Origin: Paraburkholderia bannensis | Lineage (GTDB): Bacteria > Pseudomonadota > Gammaproteobacteria > Burkholderiales > Burkholderiaceae | DNA length: 64,000 nucleotides | Assembly: GCF_014200455.1 (NCBI RefSeq) | Contig: NZ_JACHBW010000014.1 | Coordinates: 1 to 64,000, forward strand | Direction of reading: 5' to 3' | Shown: one piece after another, positions 26,144 to 33,924 of the stretch | Position numbering within the stretch: position 1 is the first letter of the stretch | Layout of the letters: each line of letters starts with the position of its first letter | Notes under the pieces: model-generated | The model's database searches: none | Seen by the model: only the letters and a program-made list of their open reading frames with translations | What the model was told of the DNA's origin: nothing | Translations under genes and position numbers: made by a program

Positions 26144-27709
26144 CTATGAGCGCATGCATGCGGGGCATTCGTCGGCGTTCGCCCTGGCGCGTGCGTGACG
26201 CTCGGCCGCGGCATCGCCATAGTCTTCGCTGTCGATGTCATAGCCGGACGGCTCCCAGCGAATCGCCAGCAAGACGAGCAGCGACGTCAACGGCGCAATC
26301 GCAATCACCCAGAACACCTTGGTGCCCAGCGCCGCCGCCAGCACCGGGAACAGGAACAACGATACGGTGGAAGACGAGCGCACCAGGGTCTGATTGAACC
26401 CCACGCCGATACCGCGCAGCGAAGTCGGATAGCTGAGCGACGCATAAGTCATCGAATGCGAGCCCGGCCCGAAACCTTGCCCAAACAGATAGGCCCCAAG
26501 CAGCAGAATGGCAAGCGCGACAAACACGCCGCTCGACGGATGGCCGATCAACGCGAGACCCACCAGCGCGATCACCTGCAAGGTATGACCGAGCACGGTC
26601 ATCTTCCACGCGCCTACCGTAGGCGCGGTGCGCACGCCGATCAGGCCGCCCACGAACGCGAACAGCAGATTGAGCAGCAGCGACGCGACGATGGTCGTCA
26701 GCGGCCCCTGCTTAAGGAAACTCGCGATGATGACGGGCAAGCCGAAGATGATCGCGTTGTAACCGAACGAAGACGCCGCGCCGATGGTGGCCGCGAGAAT
26801 CGTACGGCGGCGATAGGTGGCATTGAACAGCACGCCGTAGTTGCGCCACGTTGCGCGCGGCGCGATGGCGGCCTGGGCTTGCGCCGCGGTTTGATCGGCG
26901 GGACGTTCGACCACCGCATCGATACCCCACGAACGCTTGAGAATGCGCGCGGCTTCGTCGAGATCGCCCTGATTCGCGGCCCATACCGGCGACTCGCTGA
27001 TATAACGGCGGCGCACCAGAATAATGACGATCGCGGGCACCGCGCCGAAGGCAAGCGTCAGCCGCCACAGCCAGTCCGTGTGATGCGCGGGCAGGATCGC
27101 GTAGAGCCCGAGGATCAGCAGATAGCAGGTGCTGGTGGCCGCATACCAGGCGGGGCACCAGGCCGCGACGCTCGCCGCCTTGTTGCCGCGCCCCGCCACG
27201 CGCGAGAATTCGGCGAGAAAGGCCATCGCCACCGGCAGATCCAGCCCCACGCCAAAACCCATCAAAAAGCGCGCGCCGCCCAGCACCCAGGCGTTGGGCG
27301 CGAGGCCTGCGATGATGGCGGCCACCACGAAGAACAGCATATCGGCCATGAATACCCGATATCGGCCGATGCGGTCGGTCAGATAGCCGCCGAACAGCGC
27401 CCCCAGAATCGCGCCGAAGGTGATCGCGGCGGACACCAGCCCCACCTGCGCCGGCGTCAGCGCGAACTGGCGCGCGATGTCCTTCACGCCATAGGCGAGC
27501 GAAGTGAGGTCGTAGGCATCGAGAAACACGCCGCCCAATGCGATGGCAATCACCGCACGTGTGCGCGTGCCCTGAGCGGGGCCTGAATTGACGAGCCGCG
27601 CCACGTCTTCGGCGCTCCGAATGACGGTGTGGGCGGGGGCATCGGCGTGATTCGAGGCGCCGTGTGCACCGAAACCGGCATCGTGAGAAGGAACAGCAAT
27701 GGTTGACAT
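26144..27709 (-). CDS. MFS transporter, sugar/aromatic-acid porter type
   Basis: A 521-residue major-facilitator permease with about 12 membrane spans. Seen: GGVFLDAYDLTSLAYG in TM1, the A-motif GGYLTDRIGRYRVF between TM2 and TM3, and the central cytoplasmic loop at about 255-305. This pattern belongs to the metabolite:H+ symporter and aromatic-acid porter groups. It lies upstream of and collinear with the sulfur-acquisition genes and divergent from the MetQ-like gene, so an organosulfur substrate is possible. Substrate not assignable from sequence. Confidence 0.82.
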   Translation of the reverse strand: MSTIAVPSHDAGFGAHGASNHADAPAHTVIRSAEDVARLVNSGPAQGTRTRAVIAIALGGVFLDAYDLTSLAYGVKDIARQFALTPAQVGLVSAAITFGAILGALFGGYLTDRIGRYRVFMADMLFFVVAAIIAGLAPNAWVLGGARFLMGFGVGLDLPVAMAFLAEFSRVAGRGNKAASVAAWCPAWYAATSTCYLLILGLYAILPAHHTDWLWRLTLAFGAVPAIVIILVRRRYISESPVWAANQGDLDEAARILKRSWGIDAVVERPADQTAAQAQAAIAPRATWRNYGVLFNATYRRRTILAATIGAASSFGYNAIIFGLPVIIASFLKQGPLTTIVASLLLNLLFAFVGGLIGVRTAPTVGAWKMTVLGHTLQVIALVGLALIGHPSSGVFVALAILLLGAYLFGQGFGPGSHSMTYASLSYPTSLRGIGVGFNQTLVRSSSTVSLFLFPVLAAALGTKVFWVIAIAPLTSLLVLLAIRWEPSGYDIDSEDYGDAAAERHARARANADECPACMRS

Positions 27710-27968
27710 ACGCGAAATCCATCCAGATAGCATTCGCAGCATCGTAGACAGGGCATCGCACCAGTCAAAGCGACGTTTTCACATATGCTTTGCGCAAATC
27801 GCGGAAACCGCCGCGCGTCAGAACAGCGCTGGTACGAAGGCACTTTGCACGCCGCATCATGTGCTTATGACAATCCGTTCGATAACCAACGCGCGCGAAA
27901 TTATTTGGCGGCGGCGCGGGCACCCCCTAGCATCGCCCCATCTTTCACTACGTCACGGTAATACGGAT

Positions 27969-28811
27969 ATGAACAAGAGCAAGAGAACCCTGCTGGCATC
28001 GGCGCTGGCCTCCATCGCGCTGGTCGCGGGCGCGGCCCTGGTGCCGTTCGGCCAGTCCGCCGCAGCGGCGCAGCATACGGTGCGCGTGGGCATCATGTCG
28101 GGCGAGGACGAGGACGTCTGGCGCGTGGTCGCCGCCAACGCCGCGCAGCACGGCATCGACGTCAAGGTGACGACGTTCTCTGATTACACGCAGCCTAACG
28201 AAGCGCTCGCGCAGCACGATCTGGACGCCAACTCGTTCCAGCACAAGCCGTATCTGGATGCGCAGATCGCCGCGCGCCACTACGCGATCGTGCCGGTGGG
28301 CTTCACTTATGTGCAGCCGATCGGCCTGTATTCGCGCAAACATCATTCGGTTGCCGAACTGCCGACCGGTGCGACCATCGGCGTGCCGAACGATCCCAGC
28401 AACGAGGGCCGCTCGCTGTTGCTGCTGCAATCGTATGGGCTCATCAAGCTGCGCGACAATGTCGGCCTGCTGCCCACCGCGCGCGATATCGCAAGCAATC
28501 CGAAGCAAATCAAGATCAAGGAACTCGATGCGGGTATCGTCGGGCGCGCCATCGGCGATCTGGACGCCGCCGTCGTGAATACCGACTGGGCCGTCAAGGC
28601 CGGCATCCGCATTCCGCAGGAACGCATCGCGCAGGAAAAGGTGGACGGCAGCCCGTATCGCAACTTTATCGCCGTCAACGAGAAGGACGCCAACGCACCG
28701 TGGGTGCGCGATCTGGTGGCGAGCTACCAGCAGGCTAACGTCGCGCAGAAGATTCTCGCGGTGTATCACGGCACGACGCTGCCGGCGTGGAACGGCGCGC
28801 CGCAGCAATAA
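27969..28811 (+). CDS. MetQ/NlpA-family substrate-binding protein
   Basis: A 280-residue periplasmic binding protein related to MetQ (methionine) and NlpA. A signal peptide ends near SAAAA-Q; there is no lipobox Cys, unlike most MetQ proteins, so it should be soluble. Family segments seen: TFSDYTQPNEALAQHDLDANSFQH, GATIGVPNDPSNEGRSL, ELDAGIVGRAIGDLDAAVVNTDWA. No metN or metI gene follows, so it must pair with an ABC transporter elsewhere. It is divergent from the MFS gene of the sulfur block. Confidence 0.87.
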   Translation: MNKSKRTLLASALASIALVAGAALVPFGQSAAAAQHTVRVGIMSGEDEDVWRVVAANAAQHGIDVKVTTFSDYTQPNEALAQHDLDANSFQHKPYLDAQIAARHYAIVPVGFTYVQPIGLYSRKHHSVAELPTGATIGVPNDPSNEGRSLLLLQSYGLIKLRDNVGLLPTARDIASNPKQIKIKELDAGIVGRAIGDLDAAVVNTDWAVKAGIRIPQERIAQEKVDGSPYRNFIAVNEKDANAPWVRDLVASYQQANVAQKILAVYHGTTLPAWNGAPQQ

Positions 28812-28829
28812 CGCACCGGTGTAGCGGGC

Positions 28830-28858
28830 GTGGCCGCTTTCAGCGCGAAAGCGGCCAC
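28830..28858 (+). terminator. Perfect 12-bp stem-loop after the MetQ-like gene
   Basis: GTGGCCGCTTTC (28830-28841) pairs perfectly with GAAAGCGGCCAC (28847-28858) around AGCGC. No T-run follows, so it may slow or protect the transcript rather than end it alone. Confidence 0.6.
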
Positions 28859-28902
28859 GGGTGTAACGTTGCGTTTCCAGCCGAAAAGAAAGGAACGCCG
28901 CC

Positions 28903-29319
28903 ATGACCGCCAATGCCGCTAATGCCTCCGGTACTGCCAAACCCACCAAAGCCGTCAAAATCCCCGGTCCCGACCATCCCATTACGATCGAGCGCAATCC
29001 TTCGCGCGTGGTCGTGAAAGTGGCGGGCAAGATCGTCGCCGATACGCGCCGCGCGCTGACGCTGCGCGAAGCCAGTTACCCCGGCGTGATCTACATCCCG
29101 CGCGAGGACGCCGACATGGCCCTGCTCGCGCGCACCGATCACAGCACCTACTGTCCCTACAAGGGCGACGCCTGTTACTACTCCATCGCGCCGGGCGGCG
29201 AGCGCTCGATCAACGCGATCTGGACCTACGAAGCGCCTTACGACGCCGTCGCGCAGATCAAGAATCATCTGGCGTTCTATCCAGACCGCGTCGATTCCAT
29301 CGAGGAACTGCCTGGCTGA
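28903..29319 (+). CDS. DUF427 domain protein
   Basis: A 138-residue protein with one DUF427 domain (PF04248). Typical segments are VVVKVAGKIVADTRRAL, VIYIPREDADM, STYCPYKGDACYYS and a final NHLAFYPDRV. The family has a small beta-fold and no settled function. AAAGGAA precedes the ATG. The first 25 residues are Ala/Thr/Lys-rich and probably disordered. Confidence 0.85.
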   Translation: MTANAANASGTAKPTKAVKIPGPDHPITIERNPSRVVVKVAGKIVADTRRALTLREASYPGVIYIPREDADMALLARTDHSTYCPYKGDACYYSIAPGGERSINAIWTYEAPYDAVAQIKNHLAFYPDRVDSIEELPG

Positions 29320-29341
29320 GTCCGCTTGCCTGCAAGGACGC

Positions 29342-30718
29342 TTAGCGACGCTGCGCGCTCACCGCCGGCACGCCAATCAGCAGGGCCAAGCCGCTCACCG
29401 CCAGCAATGCGGCGAGCGCGTACAGCGCGTTATCCATGCTGCCCGTGTGTGTCTTGATGAGGCCGATTGCCCACGGGCTCACGATGCCGCTGGTGATGCC
29501 GATACTGCTGATCAGCGCGATGCCTCCCGCCGCCGATTTGCCCGAGAGATACGCGGGCGGCACGGCCCAGAAGATCGGCAGCGCGGCGAAGATCAGCACG
29601 GCGGCGATCGACAGAATCGCCATCATCGCGGCAAAACTCGCCAGATGCAGCGTGAGCAGGGTCAACGCAATGCCTCCGCCGACCGTGCAGGCCGCGAAGT
29701 GCCAGCGGCGCTCGCCGCGACGGTCCGAACGGCGCGCAATCAACATCAGCCCCACCGCGCCGACCGCATTCGGAATCACCGTGTACAGACTGATCGCGAG
29801 CACGTCATGCACGCCGAAGTCGCGGATCATCAGCGGCATCCAGAAGTTCAGCGTGAGCGAGGCGCAGGTCAGCGAAAAATAGATGAACGCAAACAGATAG
29901 ACGCGCGGATTACCCAGCGCAGCGAGGAATGCGCGCGACGAATGGGCGTGCTTGCCGTCGCGCGCGGTATCGCCGTCGCCGTCGCGCTGCGCAATCAGAT
30001 GCGCTTTTTCCGTGTCGCTGAGCCAGCGCGCCTGCGCGGGGCCGTCCACCAGCTTGAACGCCGCCATCAGCCCGAGCAGCACTGCGGGCAGGCCTTCGAT
30101 CGCGAACATCCAGCGCCAGCCTTCGAGCCCCATCGCGCCATTCAGATCGCGCATGATCCAGCCGGAAATCAGTCCGCCCAGCACGCCAGCCACCGCCACG
30201 CCCGCGAAGAAGATCGAGAACACCGCAGCGCGACGGCGCGGCGGGAACCAGTAGGTCAGGTACAGCACGATGCCGGGAAAGAAGCCCGCTTCGAACACGC
30301 CCAGCAGGAAACGCAGCGCGTAAAAGTGCGCGGGGGCATGCACGAACATCATGCAGGTCGAGGCGATCCCCCACAGCAGCATGATGCGCATGAAGGTGCG
30401 GCGTGCGCCGAAGCGCGCGAGCAGCAGATTGCTGGGCACTTCGCACAGCACGTAGCCGACGTAGAACACAGCCGCGCCGAGGCCGTACATCGCATCGCTG
30501 AAGCCGAGATCGTGCTTCATCTGCAATTGCGCGAAGCCGATGTTGATGCGGTCGAGAAACGACACGACGTAGCAGACGAACAGGAACGGGATGACGCGCC
30601 AGGCGACCTTGCGGTACAGCAGGTCATCGCCGGCATTCAACCCCTGGGCTTGCGATGCGGCGGCGTTAAGGGCGAACGCAGACTCGGACGCGGGGTCCGT
30701 GACGATCGATTGAGGCAT
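29342..30718 (-). CDS. MFS transporter, anion:cation symporter (ACS) family
   Basis: A 458-residue permease with 12 predicted spans. Seen: FVCYVVSFLDRINIGFAQLQM (ACS TM1 motif), CEVPSNLLLARFGARR, FEAGFFPGIVLYLTYWFP, and the C-terminal AAGGIALISSIG. ACS members import organic anions such as tartrate, phthalate, hexuronates and 4-hydroxyphenylacetate. The ATG at 30718 has GGAG eight bases ahead. It stands alone with its own strong promoter. Substrate unknown. Confidence 0.87.
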   Translation of the reverse strand: MPQSIVTDPASESAFALNAAASQAQGLNAGDDLLYRKVAWRVIPFLFVCYVVSFLDRINIGFAQLQMKHDLGFSDAMYGLGAAVFYVGYVLCEVPSNLLLARFGARRTFMRIMLLWGIASTCMMFVHAPAHFYALRFLLGVFEAGFFPGIVLYLTYWFPPRRRAAVFSIFFAGVAVAGVLGGLISGWIMRDLNGAMGLEGWRWMFAIEGLPAVLLGLMAAFKLVDGPAQARWLSDTEKAHLIAQRDGDGDTARDGKHAHSSRAFLAALGNPRVYLFAFIYFSLTCASLTLNFWMPLMIRDFGVHDVLAISLYTVIPNAVGAVGLMLIARRSDRRGERRWHFAACTVGGGIALTLLTLHLASFAAMMAILSIAAVLIFAALPIFWAVPPAYLSGKSAAGGIALISSIGITSGIVSPWAIGLIKTHTGSMDNALYALAALLAVSGLALLIGVPAVSAQRR

Positions 30719-30886
30719 GAGCCTGTCTCCAAACCATGTGGTAACGGCGTCTGATGCGCCTTTGTAACGACCCGGCCGATAACGGCTCAGGTCAGCGACG
30801 GCAGCTCTGACCGGCATCGCGCGTCGATGTTGCGTCGCAGCATCGACACTTGCGCCTGCCGGTCACTTTCTGACTACCGTAGGCGC

Positions 30887-30924
30887 ATCATAGGAGTGGC
30901 ACAAATTATTTGTCAATGGCAAAT
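30887..30924 (-). promoter_or_regulatory. Strong sigma-70 promoter with overlapping dyad operator
   Basis: On the minus strand TTGACA (30911-30916) and TATGAT (30887-30892) are separated by 18 bases, a near-consensus promoter for the ACS transporter. ATTTG-N7-CAAAT (30908-30924) overlaps the -35 box and looks like a repressor site. The rest of the 345-base gap to the alcohol dehydrogenase gene shows nothing further. Confidence 0.65.
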
Positions 30925-31063
30925 CGTTTCGCCAAAGGTAAACCGCTTACCTCAGCCGGCGCGGCCATCCTTGCGGCAGGCAGGGCGACGGCGCGTCTAT
31001 GCTTCGTCTGTTGGGCGTTTGCGCGCCTTTGTTTTTGAGCCCTTCCCCCTCCCGGAGTCATCA

Positions 31064-32071
31064 ATGAAAGCCATCAAACTGATCGCGCCCGCCGGTCTGG
31101 ACAACCTCAAGCTCGTCGATATCGCCACGCCGGGCGAGCCGCAGGCGGGCGAAATCCGCGTGCGTGTGCACGCCAGTTCGCTGAACTACCACGATCTCGG
31201 CGTCGTGCTCGGTCGCATGGGCGCAGCCGATGGCCGCATTCCGATGTCGGACGGCGCGGGCGTCGTCGAAGCCGTGGGCCCGGGCGTAACGGAATTCGCC
31301 GTGGGCGATCACGTGGTCTCGACGTTCTTCCCGCCCTGGCTGGATGGTGCGCCGACGATCCCCGACTTCTCCGCCACACCCGGCGACGGGGTGGACGGCT
31401 ATGCGCGCGAAGCCGTAGTCGCACCCGCCACCGCCTTCACGCACAGCCCGCGCGGCTACACCCACGCCGAAGCGGCCACGCTCACGACAGCCGGCTTGAC
31501 CGCGTGGCGCGCGCTGGTGGTGGACGGCGCGTTGAAAGCGGGCGAAACCGTGCTGGTGCTCGGCACGGGCGGCGTGTCGGTGTTCGCGCTGCAATACGCA
31601 AAGGCGATGGGCGCCACGGTGATCGCCACCTCGTCCTCCGACGAAAAGCTCGAACGCGCGCGAAAGCTGGGCGCCGACCATCTGATCAACTATCGCCGCG
31701 AGCCGCAATGGTCGCGTCAGGTGCTGGAATACACCAACGGACTGGGCGTCGATCATGTGGTCGAAGTGGGAGGTCCCGGCACGCTCGAACAATCGATTCT
31801 GGCAACGCGCGTGGGCGGACATATCGCGCTGATCGGCGTGCTGACCGGCATCGAAGGCCCCGTGCCGACCGGCACGATGATGCGGCGGCAACAGCGTCTA
31901 CAGGGTTTGATCGTCGGCAGCCGGCAGCATCAGATCGATCTCGTGCGCGCCATCGACGCCACCGGCGTCAAGCCCGTGATCGACCGCTCGTTCCCACTCG
32001 AAGCAATCGGCGACGCCTTCCGGCTGCAACAGGCCGGTGGGCACTTCGGCAAGATCGTTCTGGAATACTGA
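31064..32071 (+). CDS. NAD(P)-dependent alcohol dehydrogenase/quinone oxidoreductase (zinc-less MDR)
   Basis: A 335-residue medium-chain dehydrogenase/reductase. The N-terminal catalytic domain has SSLNYHDLGVV, where zinc enzymes carry a Cys ligand, so this is the quinone-oxidoreductase-like group. The nucleotide fold has VLGTGGVSVFALQ and ends GGHFGKIVLEY. GGAG sits seven bases ahead of the ATG. It is convergent with the FtrA gene and not obviously part of an operon. Confidence 0.83.
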   Translation: MKAIKLIAPAGLDNLKLVDIATPGEPQAGEIRVRVHASSLNYHDLGVVLGRMGAADGRIPMSDGAGVVEAVGPGVTEFAVGDHVVSTFFPPWLDGAPTIPDFSATPGDGVDGYAREAVVAPATAFTHSPRGYTHAEAATLTTAGLTAWRALVVDGALKAGETVLVLGTGGVSVFALQYAKAMGATVIATSSSDEKLERARKLGADHLINYRREPQWSRQVLEYTNGLGVDHVVEVGGPGTLEQSILATRVGGHIALIGVLTGIEGPVPTGTMMRRQQRLQGLIVGSRQHQIDLVRAIDATGVKPVIDRSFPLEAIGDAFRLQQAGGHFGKIVLEY

Positions 32072-32102
32072 ACGATCAATCGTGAGCGAGAGGGCGAATG
32101 AG

Positions 32103-33086
32103 TCACCGCCGCGCGAATTGCTCGCGATACGCAGCGGGACTCGTCAGCGCGATGCGGCGGAAATGCCGCCTGAGCGATTCCTCCGAGCCGAAGCCCGCAA
32201 GATCCGCTACGCGATCCATCGGCAGATCGGGCCGCGCTTCGAGCAGATCGCGCGCAATGCTCACGCGCTCGCGCACGATCCAGGCGTAAGGGCCCATGCC
32301 GGTCGCGTCGAGAAACTGGCGCTGGAGCGTGCGCGCGCTCATCGCGGCACGCTCGGCCAGCGACGCCACGCTATGGTCGAGGCGCGGATTCGCGCGCACC
32401 CAGTCCATCAGCCTCGCAAGCGGGCTCGCCTCGTCGCGCGGCATCGGTCGCGGCACGAACTGCGCCTGCCCGCCCTCCCGATGCGGCGGCACGACGAGCC
32501 GCTGCGCCACGCGGTTGGCCACTGCGCCGCCGTGGTCGCGGCGGACCAGATGCAGCAACATGTCGATGCCCGCCGCTGAACCCGCCGAGGTCAGCACCTG
32601 GCCTTCGTCGATATAGAGCGCGTCGGGCTCGACTTGCAGTTCGGGATAGCGCTGCTGCAAGCGCTGCGCGTAACGCCAGTGCGTGGTCACACGCTGACCG
32701 CCCAGCACGCCCGCCGCCGCCAGCACGAACACGCCGGAGCAGATCGAGCACAACCGCGCGCCGCGTGCATGGGCAGCACGCAACTTCTTGAGCAAGGCCT
32801 CGGGCGGCCGCTCGTCCGGATCGCGCCAGCCCGGAATCACGATGGTCTGCGCGCGATCGAGCATCGCCAGCGTATAAGGCGCGCAAACCGTAATGCCGCC
32901 CGCGGCTCGCAACGGCCCGCGCTCGGCCGAGCAGACGGCGAAGCGATACCACGGCACATCGAGTTCAGGGCGTTCGAGCGCGAACAGTTCGGTCACGCAG
33001 CCGAATTCGAATGTGCAGAGGCGGTCGTAGGCGAGCGCCACGACAAGATGGGCGCGATGGGTGACTTGGCGGGCAGGATCGGACAT
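32103..33086 (-). CDS. ftrA: GlxA-family AraC-type regulator, FtrA-like
   Basis: A 327-residue regulator with an N-terminal DJ-1/PfpI-like domain (about 12-180, nucleophile-like Cys in LCSICSGVFVLAAAG, TTHW) and a C-terminal AraC double HTH (about 220-320: MSARTLQRQF, DRVADLAGFGSEESLRRHFRR). It is divergent from the rhodanese gene, an arrangement seen with FtrA regulators. It probably controls the rhodanese-NIPSNAP genes; the inducer is unknown. Confidence 0.85.
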   Translation of the reverse strand: MSDPARQVTHRAHLVVALAYDRLCTFEFGCVTELFALERPELDVPWYRFAVCSAERGPLRAAGGITVCAPYTLAMLDRAQTIVIPGWRDPDERPPEALLKKLRAAHARGARLCSICSGVFVLAAAGVLGGQRVTTHWRYAQRLQQRYPELQVEPDALYIDEGQVLTSAGSAAGIDMLLHLVRRDHGGAVANRVAQRLVVPPHREGGQAQFVPRPMPRDEASPLARLMDWVRANPRLDHSVASLAERAAMSARTLQRQFLDATGMGPYAWIVRERVSIARDLLEARPDLPMDRVADLAGFGSEESLRRHFRRIALTSPAAYREQFARR

Positions 33087-33183
33087 GGCGCGATGTTACC
33101 GGAGATTGGCAATCGCGCCACTGTCGCGTTTTCGGGGCGGGCCCGAGAATGACCGCTATCGACACCACCAACAGGAGCCAGGC

Positions 33184-33621
33184 ATGTCATCCGTATCCGA
33201 AATCCCCGCCGCGCCCAGCGAAGAAGCGCTTGCCCATTTCAGCGCCTCGCTGAGGTTCGAGACCGATTGCGCCGACGTCCACGCCGCGCTCGCTGCCGCC
33301 GCGCCGCCCGACTTCGTGCTGCTCGATGTGCGTGGCCCGGCGCTCTTTGCGCGCGGCCATGTTCCGGGCGCGGTGAATCTGCCGCATGGCAAGATCGTGG
33401 AATCGAAGCTCGCGGGCTATCCGCCTGAAACGCTGTTCGTCACCTACTGCGCCGGCCCGCACTGCAACGGCGCGACGCGCAGCGCGATCCGGCTGGCGCG
33501 GCTGGGGCGTCCGGTCAAGATCATGCCGGGCGGCATCACGGGATGGATCGACGAAGGATTTGCGCTAAACGAACTAGAATCGCATGCCCTGGCCACCACC
33601 GAAGGTATTGCCCAACCATGA
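33184..33621 (+). CDS. Rhodanese-like sulfurtransferase
   Basis: A 145-residue single rhodanese domain. DVRGPALFARGHVPGAVNLPHG is the classic inner motif, and the active loop CAGPHCNGATR carries two Cys; the first corresponds to the persulfide-forming residue of this subgroup (C-x-G-x-x-C-N). AGGAG lies six bases ahead of the ATG at 33184. Its stop overlaps the next start (ATGA). Position beside FtrA suggests regulated sulfur or redox handling. Confidence 0.87.
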   Translation: MSSVSEIPAAPSEEALAHFSASLRFETDCADVHAALAAAAPPDFVLLDVRGPALFARGHVPGAVNLPHGKIVESKLAGYPPETLFVTYCAGPHCNGATRSAIRLARLGRPVKIMPGGITGWIDEGFALNELESHALATTEGIAQP

Positions 33622-33923
33622 TCACCTGCACGCTGCGCTACGTCCTCGACCCTTACCGTCTTACCGAATTCGAAGCCTGCGCCAAGATGTGGATTCCCCT
33701 CGTCGAGCGCTTCGGCGGCCAGCATCACGGTTATTTTCTGCCCGGCGAAGGCGCGAACAATATTGCGCTCGCCCTGTTTTCATTTCCGAGCCTGGCCGCC
33801 TACGAGACCTACCGCGAGCAATCCCGGCACGACGCCGATTGCCAGGCGGCCTTCCGGTACGCGGACGAAACCCGCGGCATCGTGAGTTATGAACGCAGTT
33901 TCATGCGCCCCGTATTCGGGTAG
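33618..33923 (+). CDS. NIPSNAP-family protein
   Basis: A 101-residue protein with one NIPSNAP-type dimeric alpha/beta-barrel domain (MITCTLRYVLDPYRLTEFEA, GYFLPGEG, FSFPSLAAYETYRE). The function is unassigned. Translation is coupled to the rhodanese gene by an ATGA overlap, and the next ATG comes one base after its stop. Confidence 0.85.
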   Translation: MITCTLRYVLDPYRLTEFEACAKMWIPLVERFGGQHHGYFLPGEGANNIALALFSFPSLAAYETYREQSRHDADCQAAFRYADETRGIVSYERSFMRPVFG

Positions 33924-33924
33924 G

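Noticed and set aside
26195..27586. 463-codon plus-strand frame opposite the MFS gene
   Set aside because: Antisense shadow of the transporter gene; composition is typical of reverse-strand GC-rich reading.
27699..27968. N-terminal extension of the MetQ-like protein
   Set aside because: The signal peptide starts at 27969; the upstream codons precede it and would destroy export.
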